Source of the DNA: Cunninghamia lanceolata
Lineage: Eukaryota; Streptophyta; Pinopsida; Cupressales; Cupressaceae
Assembly: GCA_027924645.1 (NCBI GenBank)
Contig: BSBN01000233.1
Span: 6,466,501 to 6,530,500, forward strand
Length of the DNA stretch: 64,000 nt
Reading direction: 5' to 3'
Part shown: positions 1 through 11,099 of the stretch, in pieces
How the letters are laid out: every line of letters begins with the position of its first letter
How positions within the stretch are numbered: the stretch's first letter is position 1
Made by a program: the position numbers and the translations under genes
Notes under the pieces: generated by a model
What the model saw: the letters and a program-made list of their open reading frames with translations, nothing else
What the model was told of the DNA's origin: nothing
Databases searched by the model: none

Positions 1-1195
1 GGAGGAGATATACATGGAGCTACCATAGGGGTTCCTTCAAGATTCTTCACTTGTGTGCCATCTTCGAAAGTCTCTCTATGGCCTCAAACAGGCTCCTCGA
101 GCCTCTGCTAAGATGGACTCCTTCCTTCTATCAGTTGGGTTCACTCGGTGCCATTCTGATCCCAATGTCTACATTTTGCAGCAAGTTGATTCACTCCTAT
201 TTTTGGTTCTGTATGTTGATGACTTACTGATCACAGGGAGTTCTTCATCCACCATTGGGGCTGTCAAAACTACCCTTCATGACAGGTTTTTGATGACTGA
301 CTTGGGCTTGTTGCATTACTTTCTAGGGATTGAGATCTACCAGTCTACTTCTGAGATTACCATCAACCAGTCCAAGTATACTCTAGATTTGCTCTTGAGG
401 TTTCATATGGCTGACTGTAAGCCTGCTCTGACTCCCTTTCTTTCTGGAGTCAAACTTGAGGCTCAGTGTTCTTCTCCACTTGTTGATGGCACTTTGTACC
501 AATAGCTTGTTGGGAGTCTCATTTATCTGACTCATACGAGACCTGACATTTCATATGCTATAGGCATTGTCTCTTGATTTATGCAGGAGTCTCATGAGCT
601 ATACTGGAAAGCAGCCAAGCGGATCCTTCACTACATTCAGGGTTCTCACAGTTTTGGGATTCACTACGCAGTAGGTATTGAGCTTGACTTGGTGGGCTAC
701 ACAGATTCAAATTGGGTGGGCGATTCTCAGGATCGCAAGTCTACTTCAGGTTACAACTTCTCACTTGGTTCAGGTCCTGTTTGTTGGTCGAGCAAGAAGC
801 AATCTGCTATTGCTCTATCTTCTACTGAGGCTGAGTATCGGGGGCTATGAATGCCGCTACTGAGGCCATTTGGCTTCAAAATCTTCTCACTGAGTTTGGT
901 ATCCAGATCAGAGGGCCATCAGTCCTATTTTGTGACAACCAGAGTGCCATTCAGATCTCACAGAATCTGGTCCATCATTAGCGGACCAAACACATAGAGG
1001 TCCACATGCACTACATCCGGGAGCTCATCCATGGCCACGTCATCGACCTTCACTATTGTTTGACATCTAAGCAGGTTGCTGATATCTTCACCAAACCCTT
1101 CACTGAGAGCAAGTTCCTTCATTTGCAAGCTTTGCTGGGGGTGTGGGATGCTTCATCTTCTGGGGGTACTTCTTCCTCTCACTCGGAGTCCTGAC
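1..1195 (+). pseudogene. Ty1/copia RT-RNase H fragment (element A)
   Basis: This is the 3' part of a copia polyprotein. From about 60 the frame reads SLYGLKQAPRA, then the reverse transcriptase catalytic motif LYVDDLLITG (about 208-237), then LLHYFLGIEI. RNase H follows: YTDSNWVGD (about 697), DRKSTSGY, STEAEYR, a CDNQSAI motif near 932 and FTKPF at about 1,090. It is broken by TAG at 503 (expected CAG), TGA at 575 (expected CGA), a single-base deletion in a G run at 842-847 and TAG at 979. Gag, protease and integrase would lie left of the window. The 3' LTR follows directly in the same orientation. It cannot make a polyprotein. Confidence 0.95.
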
Positions 1196-1316
1196 TCTCT
1201 CTACTCTGGGGGGGTCTCTTCTCTCTCTATTTTGGGGGGGAATTTTATGTACATGGGTACCTCATCAGGCTTGATTTGCCGGGACCCATTTCTACATCCA
1301 CCTAAGCTTCGCTTAT

Positions 1317-1323
1317 GGGGGGG
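1317..1323 (+). promoter_or_regulatory. Polypurine tract of element A
   Basis: Seven G residues lie directly against the TGTTAG that starts the 3' LTR. This is the expected place for the plus-strand primer of a copia element. Two further G runs lie just upstream (about 1,208 and 1,232). Confidence 0.7.
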
Positions 1324-1773
1324 TGTTAGTGTAGGTTTTTATTTCCTAGTTGGGTTATTTATTTTTCTCTATATTCCTAGGTTTTTTCTACACTTCTATT
1401 AATCTTTCTTAGGTTAATAAAGCATGTCTTATTAGGTGAGTGGTTGCGAGGTGTCACCTTCCTACATGTGAGCATCCATTAGCTATCTTGGGAAGATACT
1501 TTGCTATCTTTAGTCCAATAGATGGTTGCTCCTCATTGGTTGGTGTTGCCACCTCCTCCCTCTTCCTAGTCTATATAAGCATGCTACCTGGCTTGTATTT
1601 GATATCTTTTGTTTTTGCATCCTCTTAATGCTATTTTGCTTCTAGCATTTGCATTACTCTCTTGGAGACTATCTCTGTGTTGCTATTTTGATTTCGTATC
1701 ATTTGCATTCATAGTTTAGATATCTATTCTTTGCACTAGTTTTCTGGGTTAATAATCTTTTCAGATTCTAACA
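1324..1773 (+). repeat. 3' LTR of copia element A
   Basis: The block opens with TGTTAG and closes with CTAACA, a perfect terminal inverted repeat. It follows the RNase H end and polypurine tract and holds a TATA box. At 450 bp the length is usual for plant copia. The matching 5' LTR and left target duplication are outside the window. Confidence 0.85.
1572..1579 (+). promoter_or_regulatory. TATA box in the element A LTR
   Basis: TATATAAG lies about 250 bases into the LTR, where the U3/R boundary of a copia LTR would be. It is the best candidate for the element's core promoter. Confidence 0.5.
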
Positions 1774-2690
1774 GTTTATATCTAGGACATAGTGAATATA
1801 TAGGAGTGCAGAGATACATTTTTGAGTAGATACCTTGGACATGTCAAAACTGATCTTGAAGAGATGACTTTGCCAGACCTATGGGTCACGAGTCTACCCC
1901 TGATGAATAACCAAGCACATTATTGATTGCCTTGCATATCTCCTAATTATTTTCTTATTTCCTTAATCATTGCATTAGTCAAGAGTATGTTTATGAAAAG
2001 GCATGTCCTTTTGGCCTGAAGCTTGTTTCACATCCCATAAATAAGGGATACCAAGGCCGCTTCAAATTATGAGAACAATTACAAGACTCTTTAATATATA
2101 TATATATGCAAATCTAAAACCTATAATACTTATGTTATGTTATATTCTCATGTGCTCTAAACTTATAATTTAATGCAAAGGAGTAGAAGTTATCTGGTGG
2201 ATTATATTTTTGGTGTTCAATTGCTATGTGGAATTTCATGTTTATGAGCTGTGTGGTTGTCTCAAGAATGATTTCTTAAATTAGTTCAAATTAATATGTT
2301 GATTGTTTTATGTGGAAAGTTGATCTAATTCCTACTAAAGCTGCCTGTGTTTATTGGTCTCTACCTAAGAGTTAAAAATCCTTTAAGACTGGTCATCTTG
2401 TTAGGTTTCCTTTCCACTTGAATAAAAATCCCTTCCTACAATCACAACGATTCAAGAAAATATCATTGGGATCAGTAAGAAGAACCTTACAACTCAACAT
2501 GTTTGCACATCTAGACAAGGTGTAGATTCACCTAAGTGCCTAGTAATCTGAGTTAAACCAATTATAGGGATCCATATATGATTAACTTTTGACTCTATTG
2601 CCCAATAGATGAAAGCACTAGTCATCACAAATATCATTTCACAATCCTATTCATAATTTTAAAACTTTAAACACTTCCATTAGGAACTAA
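1774..2690. other. No gene seen; AT-rich spacer
   Basis: AT-rich sequence between the LTR and the PPR array. It holds a short TA microsatellite near 2,093-2,106. I find no reading frame or repeat that I can assign. Confidence 0.6.
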
Positions 2691-3125
2691 TAGGTATTCT
2701 GTCAAATAGTTCATGTGCCTTGTCTATGCTTCAACATTTTGCATACATGTCTAACAGGGCAGTTGCAACTACAACATCTGACAAAATTCCTCTATCCTTT
2801 ATGTATTGATGGATGTCCATACCCTATTCCAAAGCTCCCATTCTAACATAGACAGGGAGGATGGTGGCAAAGGTTGTGGAATTTGGCTTTACACCAGCTA
2901 ATTGCATTTGCTTTAAAATTTTTGAAGCCTTTTCAACAAATCCATTTTCTACATATCCTACAGTCATTGTAGTCCATGAGCAACATTTCTTTGAGGCATT
3001 CTGTTAAACAATTCACATGCCTTGTCTATGCTTCCACATTTTGCATACATGTCTAATAGGGCAGTTGCAACTATAACATCTGACAAAATTCCTCTATCCT
3101 TTATGTATTGATGGATGTCCATACA

Positions 3126-3353
3126 CTATTCCAAAGCTCCCATTCTAACACAGGCAGGGAGGATGGTGGAAAAGGTTGTGGAATTTGGATTTACACCAGC
3201 CAATTGCATTTTCTTTAAAATTTCTAAAGCCTTTTCAACAAATCCATTTTGTGCATATCCTGCAGTCAATGCAGTCCATGAGACCACATTTTTTTGAGGC
3301 ATTCTGTCAAACAGTTCACGTGCCTTGTCTATGCTTCCACATTTTGCATACAT
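3126..3353 (-). pseudogene. PPR array unit, open for 75 codons
   Basis: One unit that keeps the W of VSW and reads openly from [17 protein letters not shown] to RMGALE before the shared TAG. It covers the L and S motifs of the triplet and most of the P motif. It differs from neighbours at scattered residues, for example KKMQLAGVNPNS. No promoter or terminator is evident. Confidence 0.8.
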
Positions 3354-4033
3354 GTCTAGTAGGGCAATTGCAACTACAACATCTAAAAAATTCCTCTATC
3401 CTTTATGTATTGATGGATGTCCATACGCTATTCGAAAGCTCCCTTTCTAACACAGGCAGGGAGGATGGTGGAAAAGGCTGTGGAATTTGGCTTTACACCA
3501 GCCAATTGCATTTGTTTTAAAATTTATGAAGCCTTTCTAACAAATCCATTTTGTGCATATCCTACAATCATTGCAGTCTATGAGACCACATTTCTTTGAG
3601 GTATTATGTCAAACAGTTCACGTGCATTGTCTATGCTTCCACATTTTGCATACATGTCTAACATGGCAGTTGGAACTACAACATCTGACAAAATTCCTCT
3701 ATCCTTTATGTATTGATGGATGTCCATACCCTATTCCAAAGCTCCTATTCTGACATAGGCAGGGAGGATGGTTGCAAAGGTTGTGGAATTTGGCTTTACA
3801 CCAGCCAATTGCATTTGCTTTAAAATTTCTAAAGCCTTTTCAACAAATCCATTTTGTGCATATCCTGCAGTCATTGTAGTCTATGAGACAACATTTTTTT
3901 GAGGAATTCTGTCAAATAGTTCACGTGCCTTGTCTATGCTTCCACATTTTGCATACATGTCTAATAGGGTAGTTACAACTATGACATATGACAAAATTCC
4001 TCTATCCTTTATGTATTGATGGATATCCATACC

Positions 4034-4333
4034 CTATTCCAAAGCTCCCATTCTGACATAGGTAGAGAGGATGGTGGCAAAGGTAGTGAAATTTGGCTTT
4101 ACACCAACCAATTGCATTTGCTTTAAAATTTCTAAAGCCTTTTCAACAAATCCATTTTGTGCATATCCTACAATCATTGTAGTCCATGAGACCACATTTC
4201 TTTGAGGCATTCTATTAAACAATTCACGTGCCTTGTCTATGCTTCCACATTTTGCATACATGTCTAACAAGGCAGTTGCAACTACAACATTTGACAAAAT
4301 TCCTCTATCCTTTATGTATTGATGGATGTCCAT
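4034..4333 (-). pseudogene. Complete 99-codon PPR unit
   Basis: The unit starts with ATG ([11 protein letters not shown]) two codons after the TAG of the preceding unit, runs through [16 protein letters not shown] and VVSWTTMIVGYAQNG, and ends at its own TAG after RMGALE. It is one of only two units open from this ATG to the TAG. If expressed it would give a 99-residue soluble protein of one P, one L and one S motif. Natural PPR proteins usually have many motifs plus an organelle-targeting peptide, and neither is present, so function is doubtful. Confidence 0.75.
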
Positions 4334-7300
4334 ACCCTATTGCAAAGCTAGGATGGTGGCAAAGGTTGTGGAATTTGGCTTTACACGAGCCAATTGCATT
4401 TGCTTTAAAATTTTTGAAGCCTTTTCAACAAATCCATTTTGTGCATATCCTGTAGTCGTTGCAATCCATGAGACCACATTTCTTTGAGGCATTTTGTCAA
4501 ATAGTTCACGTGCCTTGTCTATGCTTCCACATTTGCATACATGTTTAACAGGGCAGTTGCAACTACAACATCTAACAAAATTCCTCTATCCTTTATGTAT
4601 TGATGGATGTCCATACCCTATTCCAAAGCTCTGATTCTAACACATGCATGGAGCATGGTGACAAAGGTTGTGGAATTTGGCTTTACACCAGCCAATTGCA
4701 TTTACTTTAAAATTTCTAAAGCCTTTTCAACAAATCCATTTTGTGCATATCCTGCAGTCATTGCAGTCCATGAGACCAATTTCTTTGAGGCATTCTGTCA
4801 AACAGTTCACGTGCCTTGTCTATGCTTCCACATTTTGCATACATGTCTAATAGGGCAGTTGCAACTACAACATTTGAAAAAATTCTTCTATCCTTTATGT
4901 ATTGATGGATGTCCATAACCTATTCCAAAGCTCCCATTTTGACACAGGCAAGGAGGATGGTGGCAAATGTTGTTAAATTTGGCTTTACACCAGCTAATTA
5001 TATTTGCTTTAAAATTTCTGAAGCCTTTTCAACAAATCCATTTTATGCATATCCTGCAGTCATTGCAGTCTATGAGACAACATTTCTTTGAGGCATTTTG
5101 TCAAACAGTTCATGTGCCTTGTCTATGCTTCCACATTTTGCATACATGTCTAACATGGCAGTTGCAACTATAACATCTGACAAAATTCCTCTATCCTTTA
5201 TGTATTGATGGATCTCCATACACTATTCCAAAGCTCCCATTCTGACACAGGTAGGGAGGATGGTGCCAAATGTTGTGGAATTTGGATTTACACCAGCTAA
5301 TTACATTTGCTTTAAAATTTTTGAAGCCTTTTCAACAAATCCATTTTGTGCATATCCTGCAGTCATTGCAGTCTATGAGACAACTTTTCTTTGAGGTATT
5401 CTGTCAAACAGTTCATGTGCCTTCTCTATGCTTCCACATTTTGCATACATGTCTAATAGGGCATTTGCAACTACAACATCTAAAAAAATTCCTTTCTCCT
5501 TTATGTATTGATGGATGTCCATACCCTAATCCAAAGCTCCCATTCTGACACAGGCAGGGAGGATGGTGGCAAAGAATTGGGCTTTACACCAACCAATTAC
5601 ATTTTCTTTAAAATTTTTGAATCCTTTTCAACAAATCCATTTTGTACATATCCTACAGTCATTGCAGTCTATGAGACAACATTTCTTTGAGGCATTTTGT
5701 CAAATAGTTCACGTGCCTTGTCTATGCTTCCACATTTTGCATACATGTCTAACAGGGCAGTTGCAACTACAACATCTGACAAAATTTCTCTATCCTTTAT
5801 GTATTGATGGATGTCCATACCCTATTCCAAAGCTCCTATTCTGACACAGACAGGGAGGATGGTGGCAAATGTTGTGAAATTTGGATTTACACTAGCTAAT
5901 TGCATTTGCTTTAAAATTTCTAAAGCCTTTTCAATAAATACATTTTGTGCATATCTTGGAGTCATTGCAGTCTATGAGACAACATTTCTTTGAGGCATTC
6001 TATCAAATAGTTCACGTGCCTTGTCTATGCTTCCAAATTTTGCATACATGTCTAACAGGGCAGTTGCAACTACAACATTTGATAAAATTCCTGTATCCTT
6101 TATGTATTGATGGATGTCCATACCCTATTCCAAAGCTCTCATTTTGACATAGGCAGGGAGAATGGTGGCAAAGGTTGTTAAATTTGGCTTTACACCAGTC
6201 AATTGCATTTGCTTTAAAATTTCTGAAGCCTTTTCAACAAATCCATTTTATGCATATCCTACAGTCATTGCAGTCTACGAGACAACATTTCTTTGAGGCA
6301 TTCTGTCAAACAGTTCACGTGCCTTGTCTATGCTTCCACATTTTGCATACATGTCTAACATGGCAGTTGTAACTATAACATCTAACAAAATTCCTCTATC
6401 CTTTATGTATTGATGGATGTCCATACACTATTCCAAAGCTCCCATTCTCACACAGGTAGGGAGGATGGTAGCAAATGTTGTGGAATTTGGATTTACACCA
6501 GGTAATTACATTTGCTTTAAAATTTCTGAAGCCTTTTCAACAAATCCATTTTGTGCATATCCTGCAGTCATTGAAGTCTATGAGACAACATTTATTTGAG
6601 GCATTCTATCAAACAGTTCACGTGCCTTGTCTATGCTTCCACATTTTGCATACATGTCTAACAGGGTAGTTGCAACTACAACATCTAAAAAAGTTCCTCT
6701 ATCCTTTATGTATTGATGGATGTCTGTACCCTATTCCAAAGCTCCCATTCTGACACAGGCAGGGAGGATGGTGGCAAAGGTTGTGGAATTTGGCTTTACA
6801 CCAACCAATTGCATTTGCCTTAAAATTTCTGAAACCTTTTCAACAAATCCATTTTGTACATATCCTGTAGTCATTGCAGTCTATGAGACAACATTTCTTT
6901 GAGGCATTCTGTCAAATAGTTCACGTGCCTTGTCTATGCTTCCACATTTTGCATACATGTCTAACAAGGTAGTTGCAACTACAATATCTGACAAAATTTG
7001 TCTATCCTTTATGTATTGATGGATGTCTATACCCTATTCCAAAGCTCCTATTCTGACACATACAGGGAAGATGGTGGCAAATGTTGTGAAATTTGGATTT
7101 ACACTAGCCAATTGCATTTGCTTTAAAATTTCTGAAGCCTTTTCAACAAATACATTTTGTGCATATCCTGGAGTCATTGCAGTCTATGAGACAACATTTC
7201 TTTGAGGCATTATGTCAAACAGTTCACATGCCATGTCTATGCTTCCACATTTTGCATACATGTCTAACAGGGCAGTTGCAACTACAACATCTGACAAAAT

Positions 7301-7639
7301 TCCTCTATCCTTTATGTATTGATGGATGTCCATACCCTATTCCAAAGCTCCCATTCTGACATAGGTAGGGAGGATGGTGGCAAAGGTTGTGGAATTTGGC
7401 TTTACACCAGCTAATTCCATTTGCTTTATAATTTTTGAAGCCTTTTCAACAAATCCATTTTGTGCATATCCTGCAGTCATTGTAGTCCATGAGACCACAT
7501 TTCTTTGAGGCATTCTGTCAAATAGTTCACATGCCTTGTTTATGCTTCCACATTTTGCCTACATGTCTAATAGGGTAGTCACAACTACAACATCTGACAA
7601 AATTCCTCTATCCTTTATGTATTGATGGATGTCCATACC

Positions 7640-7939
7640 CTATTCCAAAGCTCCCATTTTATCATAGGTAGGGAGGATGGTGGAAAAGGTTGTAGAATTT
7701 GGCTTTACACTAGCCAATTGCATTTGCTTTAAAATTTTTGAAGCCTTTTCAACAAATCCATTTTGTGCATATCCTGCAGTCATTGCAGTCCATGAGACCA
7801 CATTTCTTTGAGGCATTCTGTCAAATAGTTCACGTGCCTTGTCTCTACTTCCACACTTTGTATACATGTCTAACAGGGCAGTTGCAACTACAACATCTAA
7901 CAAAATTCCTCTATCCTTTATGTTTTGATAGATGTCCAT
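7640..7939 (-). pseudogene. Second complete 99-codon PPR unit
   Basis: The same layout as the unit at 4,034-4,333: ATG of MDIYQNIKDRG to TAG after KMGALE. It keeps VVSWTAM and YAQNGFVEKA. The left neighbour unit (larger coordinates on the minus strand) begins similarly but is broken near 7,946. No transit peptide or additional motif is attached. Confidence 0.75.
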
Positions 7940-8312
7940 ACCCTATTAGAAAGTTCTAATTTTGACACAGGCAGGAAAGATGGTGGAAAAGGTTGTGGAA
8001 TTTGGCTTTACACCATCCAATTGCATTTGCTTTAAAATTTTTGAAGCCTTTTCAACAAATCTATTTTTTGCATATCCTGCAGTCATTGCAGTCCATGAGA
8101 CCACATTTCTTTGAGGCATTCTGTCAAACAGTTCACATGCCTTGTCTATGATTCCACATTTTGCAAACATCTCTAACAGTGCAGTTGCAACTACAACATC
8201 TAACAAAAATTCCTCTATCCTTTATGTGTTGATGGATGTCCACACCCTATTCCAAAGCTCCCATTCTGACACAGGGAGGGAGGATGGTGGAAAAGGTTGT
8301 GGAATGTGGATT

Positions 8313-8748
8313 TTTCATCATGGGAACTTAATTTTTTTTGCAAAAAATGGTAGGAAATTTTAGGTTCCAACAAGTCCATTAGTTGGAGGTAGGTAAACAA
8401 GGGTTTTCTGTTCATTATTAGCCCATTAAACTTAAGCATATGAGATAGCATGGCACACACAAAATTTTGTGGATAATGACCACAAGATTAGGTTAATTGC
8501 AACCGCGTTTTGTAAGCAAGAACAAGAATAGTATACTCATTATGATCCCAATGGCACCAAGAAGGGTCCCCAAAGATATAAGAATAATCATTTCTCATCT
8601 AAGAGAAATCTTACATTTAAGGGCGCTAGGACCAATAGAGAAGCGCTTTACAACTCATCCTATGCATCAATAAACAACTCAACACAAGAAATGCAAATTG
8701 ACATATTAACACAACAATATCCAACTAAGTTATTGAAAGTCAACTATT
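8313..8748. other. No gene seen
   Basis: Homology to the PPR unit stops abruptly inside the unit near 8,312. The rest is AT-rich sequence that I cannot assign. A minus-strand ORF across 8,215-8,460 straddles the array end and has no recognisable motif. Confidence 0.5.
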
Positions 8749-9864
8749 GATACCTCCTTCTCCATCCAGATTACAAAATCGGTCCACTTTTTACTTTGTA
8801 ACATATCCTTTTCAAATTGCATTAGATACCGGCCATATTTCTCCTCCTGTCAAAACATGGCACATGGATTAGTTAAAGTAATTAATATGCAATCATTTAC
8901 TTTTTCCTAGGAAATAAAAAAATATCATTTAACATATTAAATATACTTACAAATGTATAGATCAAGGCTTGTAAACCTTTCTGGCCACTGTGATGTGTGG
9001 CATGAAGTTTGTCAAGCCTAGCCTTGGAGGCCTTGTCTTGAAACATATACTAATTCAATTTAATTATGCACAAATAAAATTTAAAAATCGTTTAATAAAT
9101 TTGATATAATCTTATGACCAAATTCAAATACCTGTGTACTCTCCTCACTAGACTTCCCCCATGAATCAGACTTCTCATATGCTTTTACAAGCTATTTCTA
9201 TACTTTCACACTTACATCAATTGGCCTTTTTTTGAGCCTTAGCTCATGAGTGAGTTTTTAATCTTCTTTGTTTGGTTGCACAGAAATATCTTGCAATTTT
9301 GAGACATTCGTAGCTTTATCTTCTTTATAGACCAACCTGTGCCAAATTCAGTCTCCATGTCTTGGATAACTACTTTTTGTAAGTGCACGGGTATCTTTGA
9401 GAATGGAAAATGTAGATGGTCTTTGAACCATTGAAGGCATGATTCCTTCAACCTATTCACAAATGTTTTTCCAGCATCTGTCATTTGAACTTCCCCTGAA
9501 ACCACATCATATTCTATCTTGGTATAGTAGGTACCAATTTAAGATGCAAAACATGGTGTGGTGGTCGAAGAAGTCTGTGTCCTAAGAGTGGGTGGGACAT
9601 TGGAAGCCTCTGTTCCTTGTTCCACATTCTTAGAAGTTATTGTTATTGATTTCCTCCTAGATCTTTTGCTCAATCCAGGACTAGTTGGGGAATCAATTGA
9701 TTCCCTTTGACATTGTTGATTTGGTTGCAATGTTTCAAGGGCTTTACCAGATCATTTTTCTATGTATTTGTCAAGCATTGTCAAGTCCACACCATCCAAT
9801 TTGTTCACTACCTCTACCCCCAATATGGAAGCCAATGCCTCTTTATCTTTGTCAGTCTCATGTT
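8749..9864 (-). pseudogene. En/Spm (Ptta)-type transposase, decayed, spliced
   Basis: Minus-strand gene with a credible intron structure. The first visible exon (9,864 to 9,132) reads EHETDKDKEALASILG, then a basic SKRSRRKSI stretch, then VHLQKVVIQDMETEFG and GWSIKKIKLRMSQNC. The last two resemble the plant Transposase_24 (Ptta/En/Spm) family. It is followed by KSDSWGKSSEESTQ and a GT donor at 9,131. A second exon (9,049-8,951) reads FQDKASKARLDKLHATHHSG; a third starts after an AG acceptor at 8,847 and reads EEKYGRYLMQFEKDML. Stops and at least one frameshift interrupt it (TAA near 9,541, shift near 9,250). Such proteins accompany TNP2 in CACTA elements and bind subterminal repeats. Here the gene diverges from the TNP2 gene at 13,271. 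Confidence 0.7.
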
Positions 9865-11099
9865 CCTATATATATATATAATTTCTAGTTTTAAATTTAT
9901 AAATAAAAAACTAAAAACTAAAAATCAAAGAAACAATGGAAACATTTACAAATCTATAAATTGATAATGAATTACTGCATTGTGGCCAGAGTTTTCTCCC
10001 TTTTCTCTCTTCCCTCTATTGCTTGACATTTTGAGGCAACCAAGGGAAAATTATTTTCATTCAGTGTATGGAGGTAAACGAAGTACACATTGCCAATTAT
10101 GAAAGTTTTCGTCTAGTTTTTCTATATTCCTCAAGGATTTTTAACCTTTACTTTGTAGAGAAAATCATGAAGCTATTTTCTATGAATCAATTGGTGCCTT
10201 GGGATGGAATCTATAGTTCTGGGCCTAATTTTAGTTTGCTCACCCTCGTCTAAAAAGCCCTAATTTTAGTTTTCTCACAATCGACTTGTCTTAAAGCACT
10301 CGACTACTTTTTAGGAATGAAGCGAGAAAGTTGTCTTCTAAGAAAGGTATTGATGGGAATGATAAGTGAACCTGAGCATTGGGGTTTGAAAAATGCATTC
10401 ACTACTCTCAAATGCAGAGGAAATAATGCAATGTCTACAATTTTATCCTCATCCTTTGCAACCATATGAGACTTGAACAATTTGCATGTAAACAAAATAA
10501 TATTCACAACCCTTTCTTCACAATCCTCTCCATTTAATTGAAACAAAAATGTTTTTGGGAATGAAAAATTTTTCATTGTAATTGTAATCTTACCTATGGT
10601 GTCGTAAACTAAATTGAATTTCTCATCTCCTTGCTTGTTTTTCCCTTTTTTCTCCTCTCTTCGCGTGGCATTTTTCTGCTTTTTTCTCTTCTAATTCACG
10701 CAACATTTTTCTCCTATAATTATCAAATTTCTCATTTAATTCAAGCATGAAGTTTTTATTTTTTGTTTTTCCTTTACAGGTCCTGCCATTGCCAAAATAA
10801 GGGTGAACACAAAAAACCCAAACACTTGATCTCTACAGGCCAAACGCTCGATCTCCAAACAAAAAATGAACACCAAAAATCAATAAAGTTTTTTTTTTGT
10901 TTTTGGGTATGTACTGGCAGGAATTTTTTTATTTTTTTTGATCCAGTAGTCGGTGCTATAGTCAGAGCAATTATCGCCGACTTTAGCGCTGACTTTTAGG
11001 CCTAAATGTAATCTTTTTGGGGTGCAAGAAAAGTGCACCTAATTTAGCGCCAATAAGTGCAAAATGATGTATTTTGCTTGGAAGTTGATAAAAAAGTAA
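9865..11099. other. No supported gene; AT-rich spacer
   Basis: Begins with a TA microsatellite (about 9,868-9,880) that supplies the AG acceptor of the gene on its left. A 90-codon minus-strand ORF at 10,304-10,576 has no recognisable motif and I do not call it. The final part holds the GC-containing motifs listed separately. Confidence 0.5.
10940..11060. repeat. Possible CACTA subterminal motifs (TTTAGCGC)
   Basis: The words TTTAGCGCT and TTTAGCGCC, with GTGCACC and AAGTGCAAAA, cluster here. Their reverse complements (GGCGCTAAA, GGTGCTAA) are the repeated words beside the CACTA terminus at 33,809. This could be the opposite subterminal region of a related element, but I find no CACTA inverted repeat next to it. 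Confidence 0.3.

Larger units (their letters stand above)
2691..8312 (-). repeat. Tandem array of 303-bp PPR-derived units
   Basis: About eighteen and a half head-to-tail units. The anchor GGATGTCC (or close variants) falls at 2811, 3113, 3415, 3718, 4021, 4324, 4605, 4907, 5210, 5513, 5809, 6112, 6415, 6718, 7021, 7324, 7627, 7930 and 8234. Spacing is almost always 302-304; units of 281 and 296 bp carry small deletions. On the minus strand each unit encodes a PLS-type PPR triplet of 101 codons: [20 protein letters not shown], then NVVSWTAM.AGYAQNGFVEKA, then LKQMQLAGVKPN, ending ACVRMGALE. All units carry TAG after GALE, where plant PPR proteins usually have Q; ten also have TAG for the W of VSW. 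PPR proteins bind organelle RNA. This array looks like an expansion of a PPR fragment, not one long gene. Confidence 0.93.

Noticed and set aside
3115..7359. Many plus-strand ORFs of 60-100 codons in the PPR array
   Set aside because: They repeat with the 303-bp unit and are the complement of the PPR coding strand; they have no family motif of their own.
2691..8312. Regularly spaced repeats as a CRISPR-like array
   Set aside because: The full 303-bp unit is repeated with no unique spacers, and it encodes PPR motifs in a plant context.
10304..10576. Minus-strand ORF of 90 codons
   Set aside because: No motif, no splice or promoter context, and composition like the surrounding spacer.
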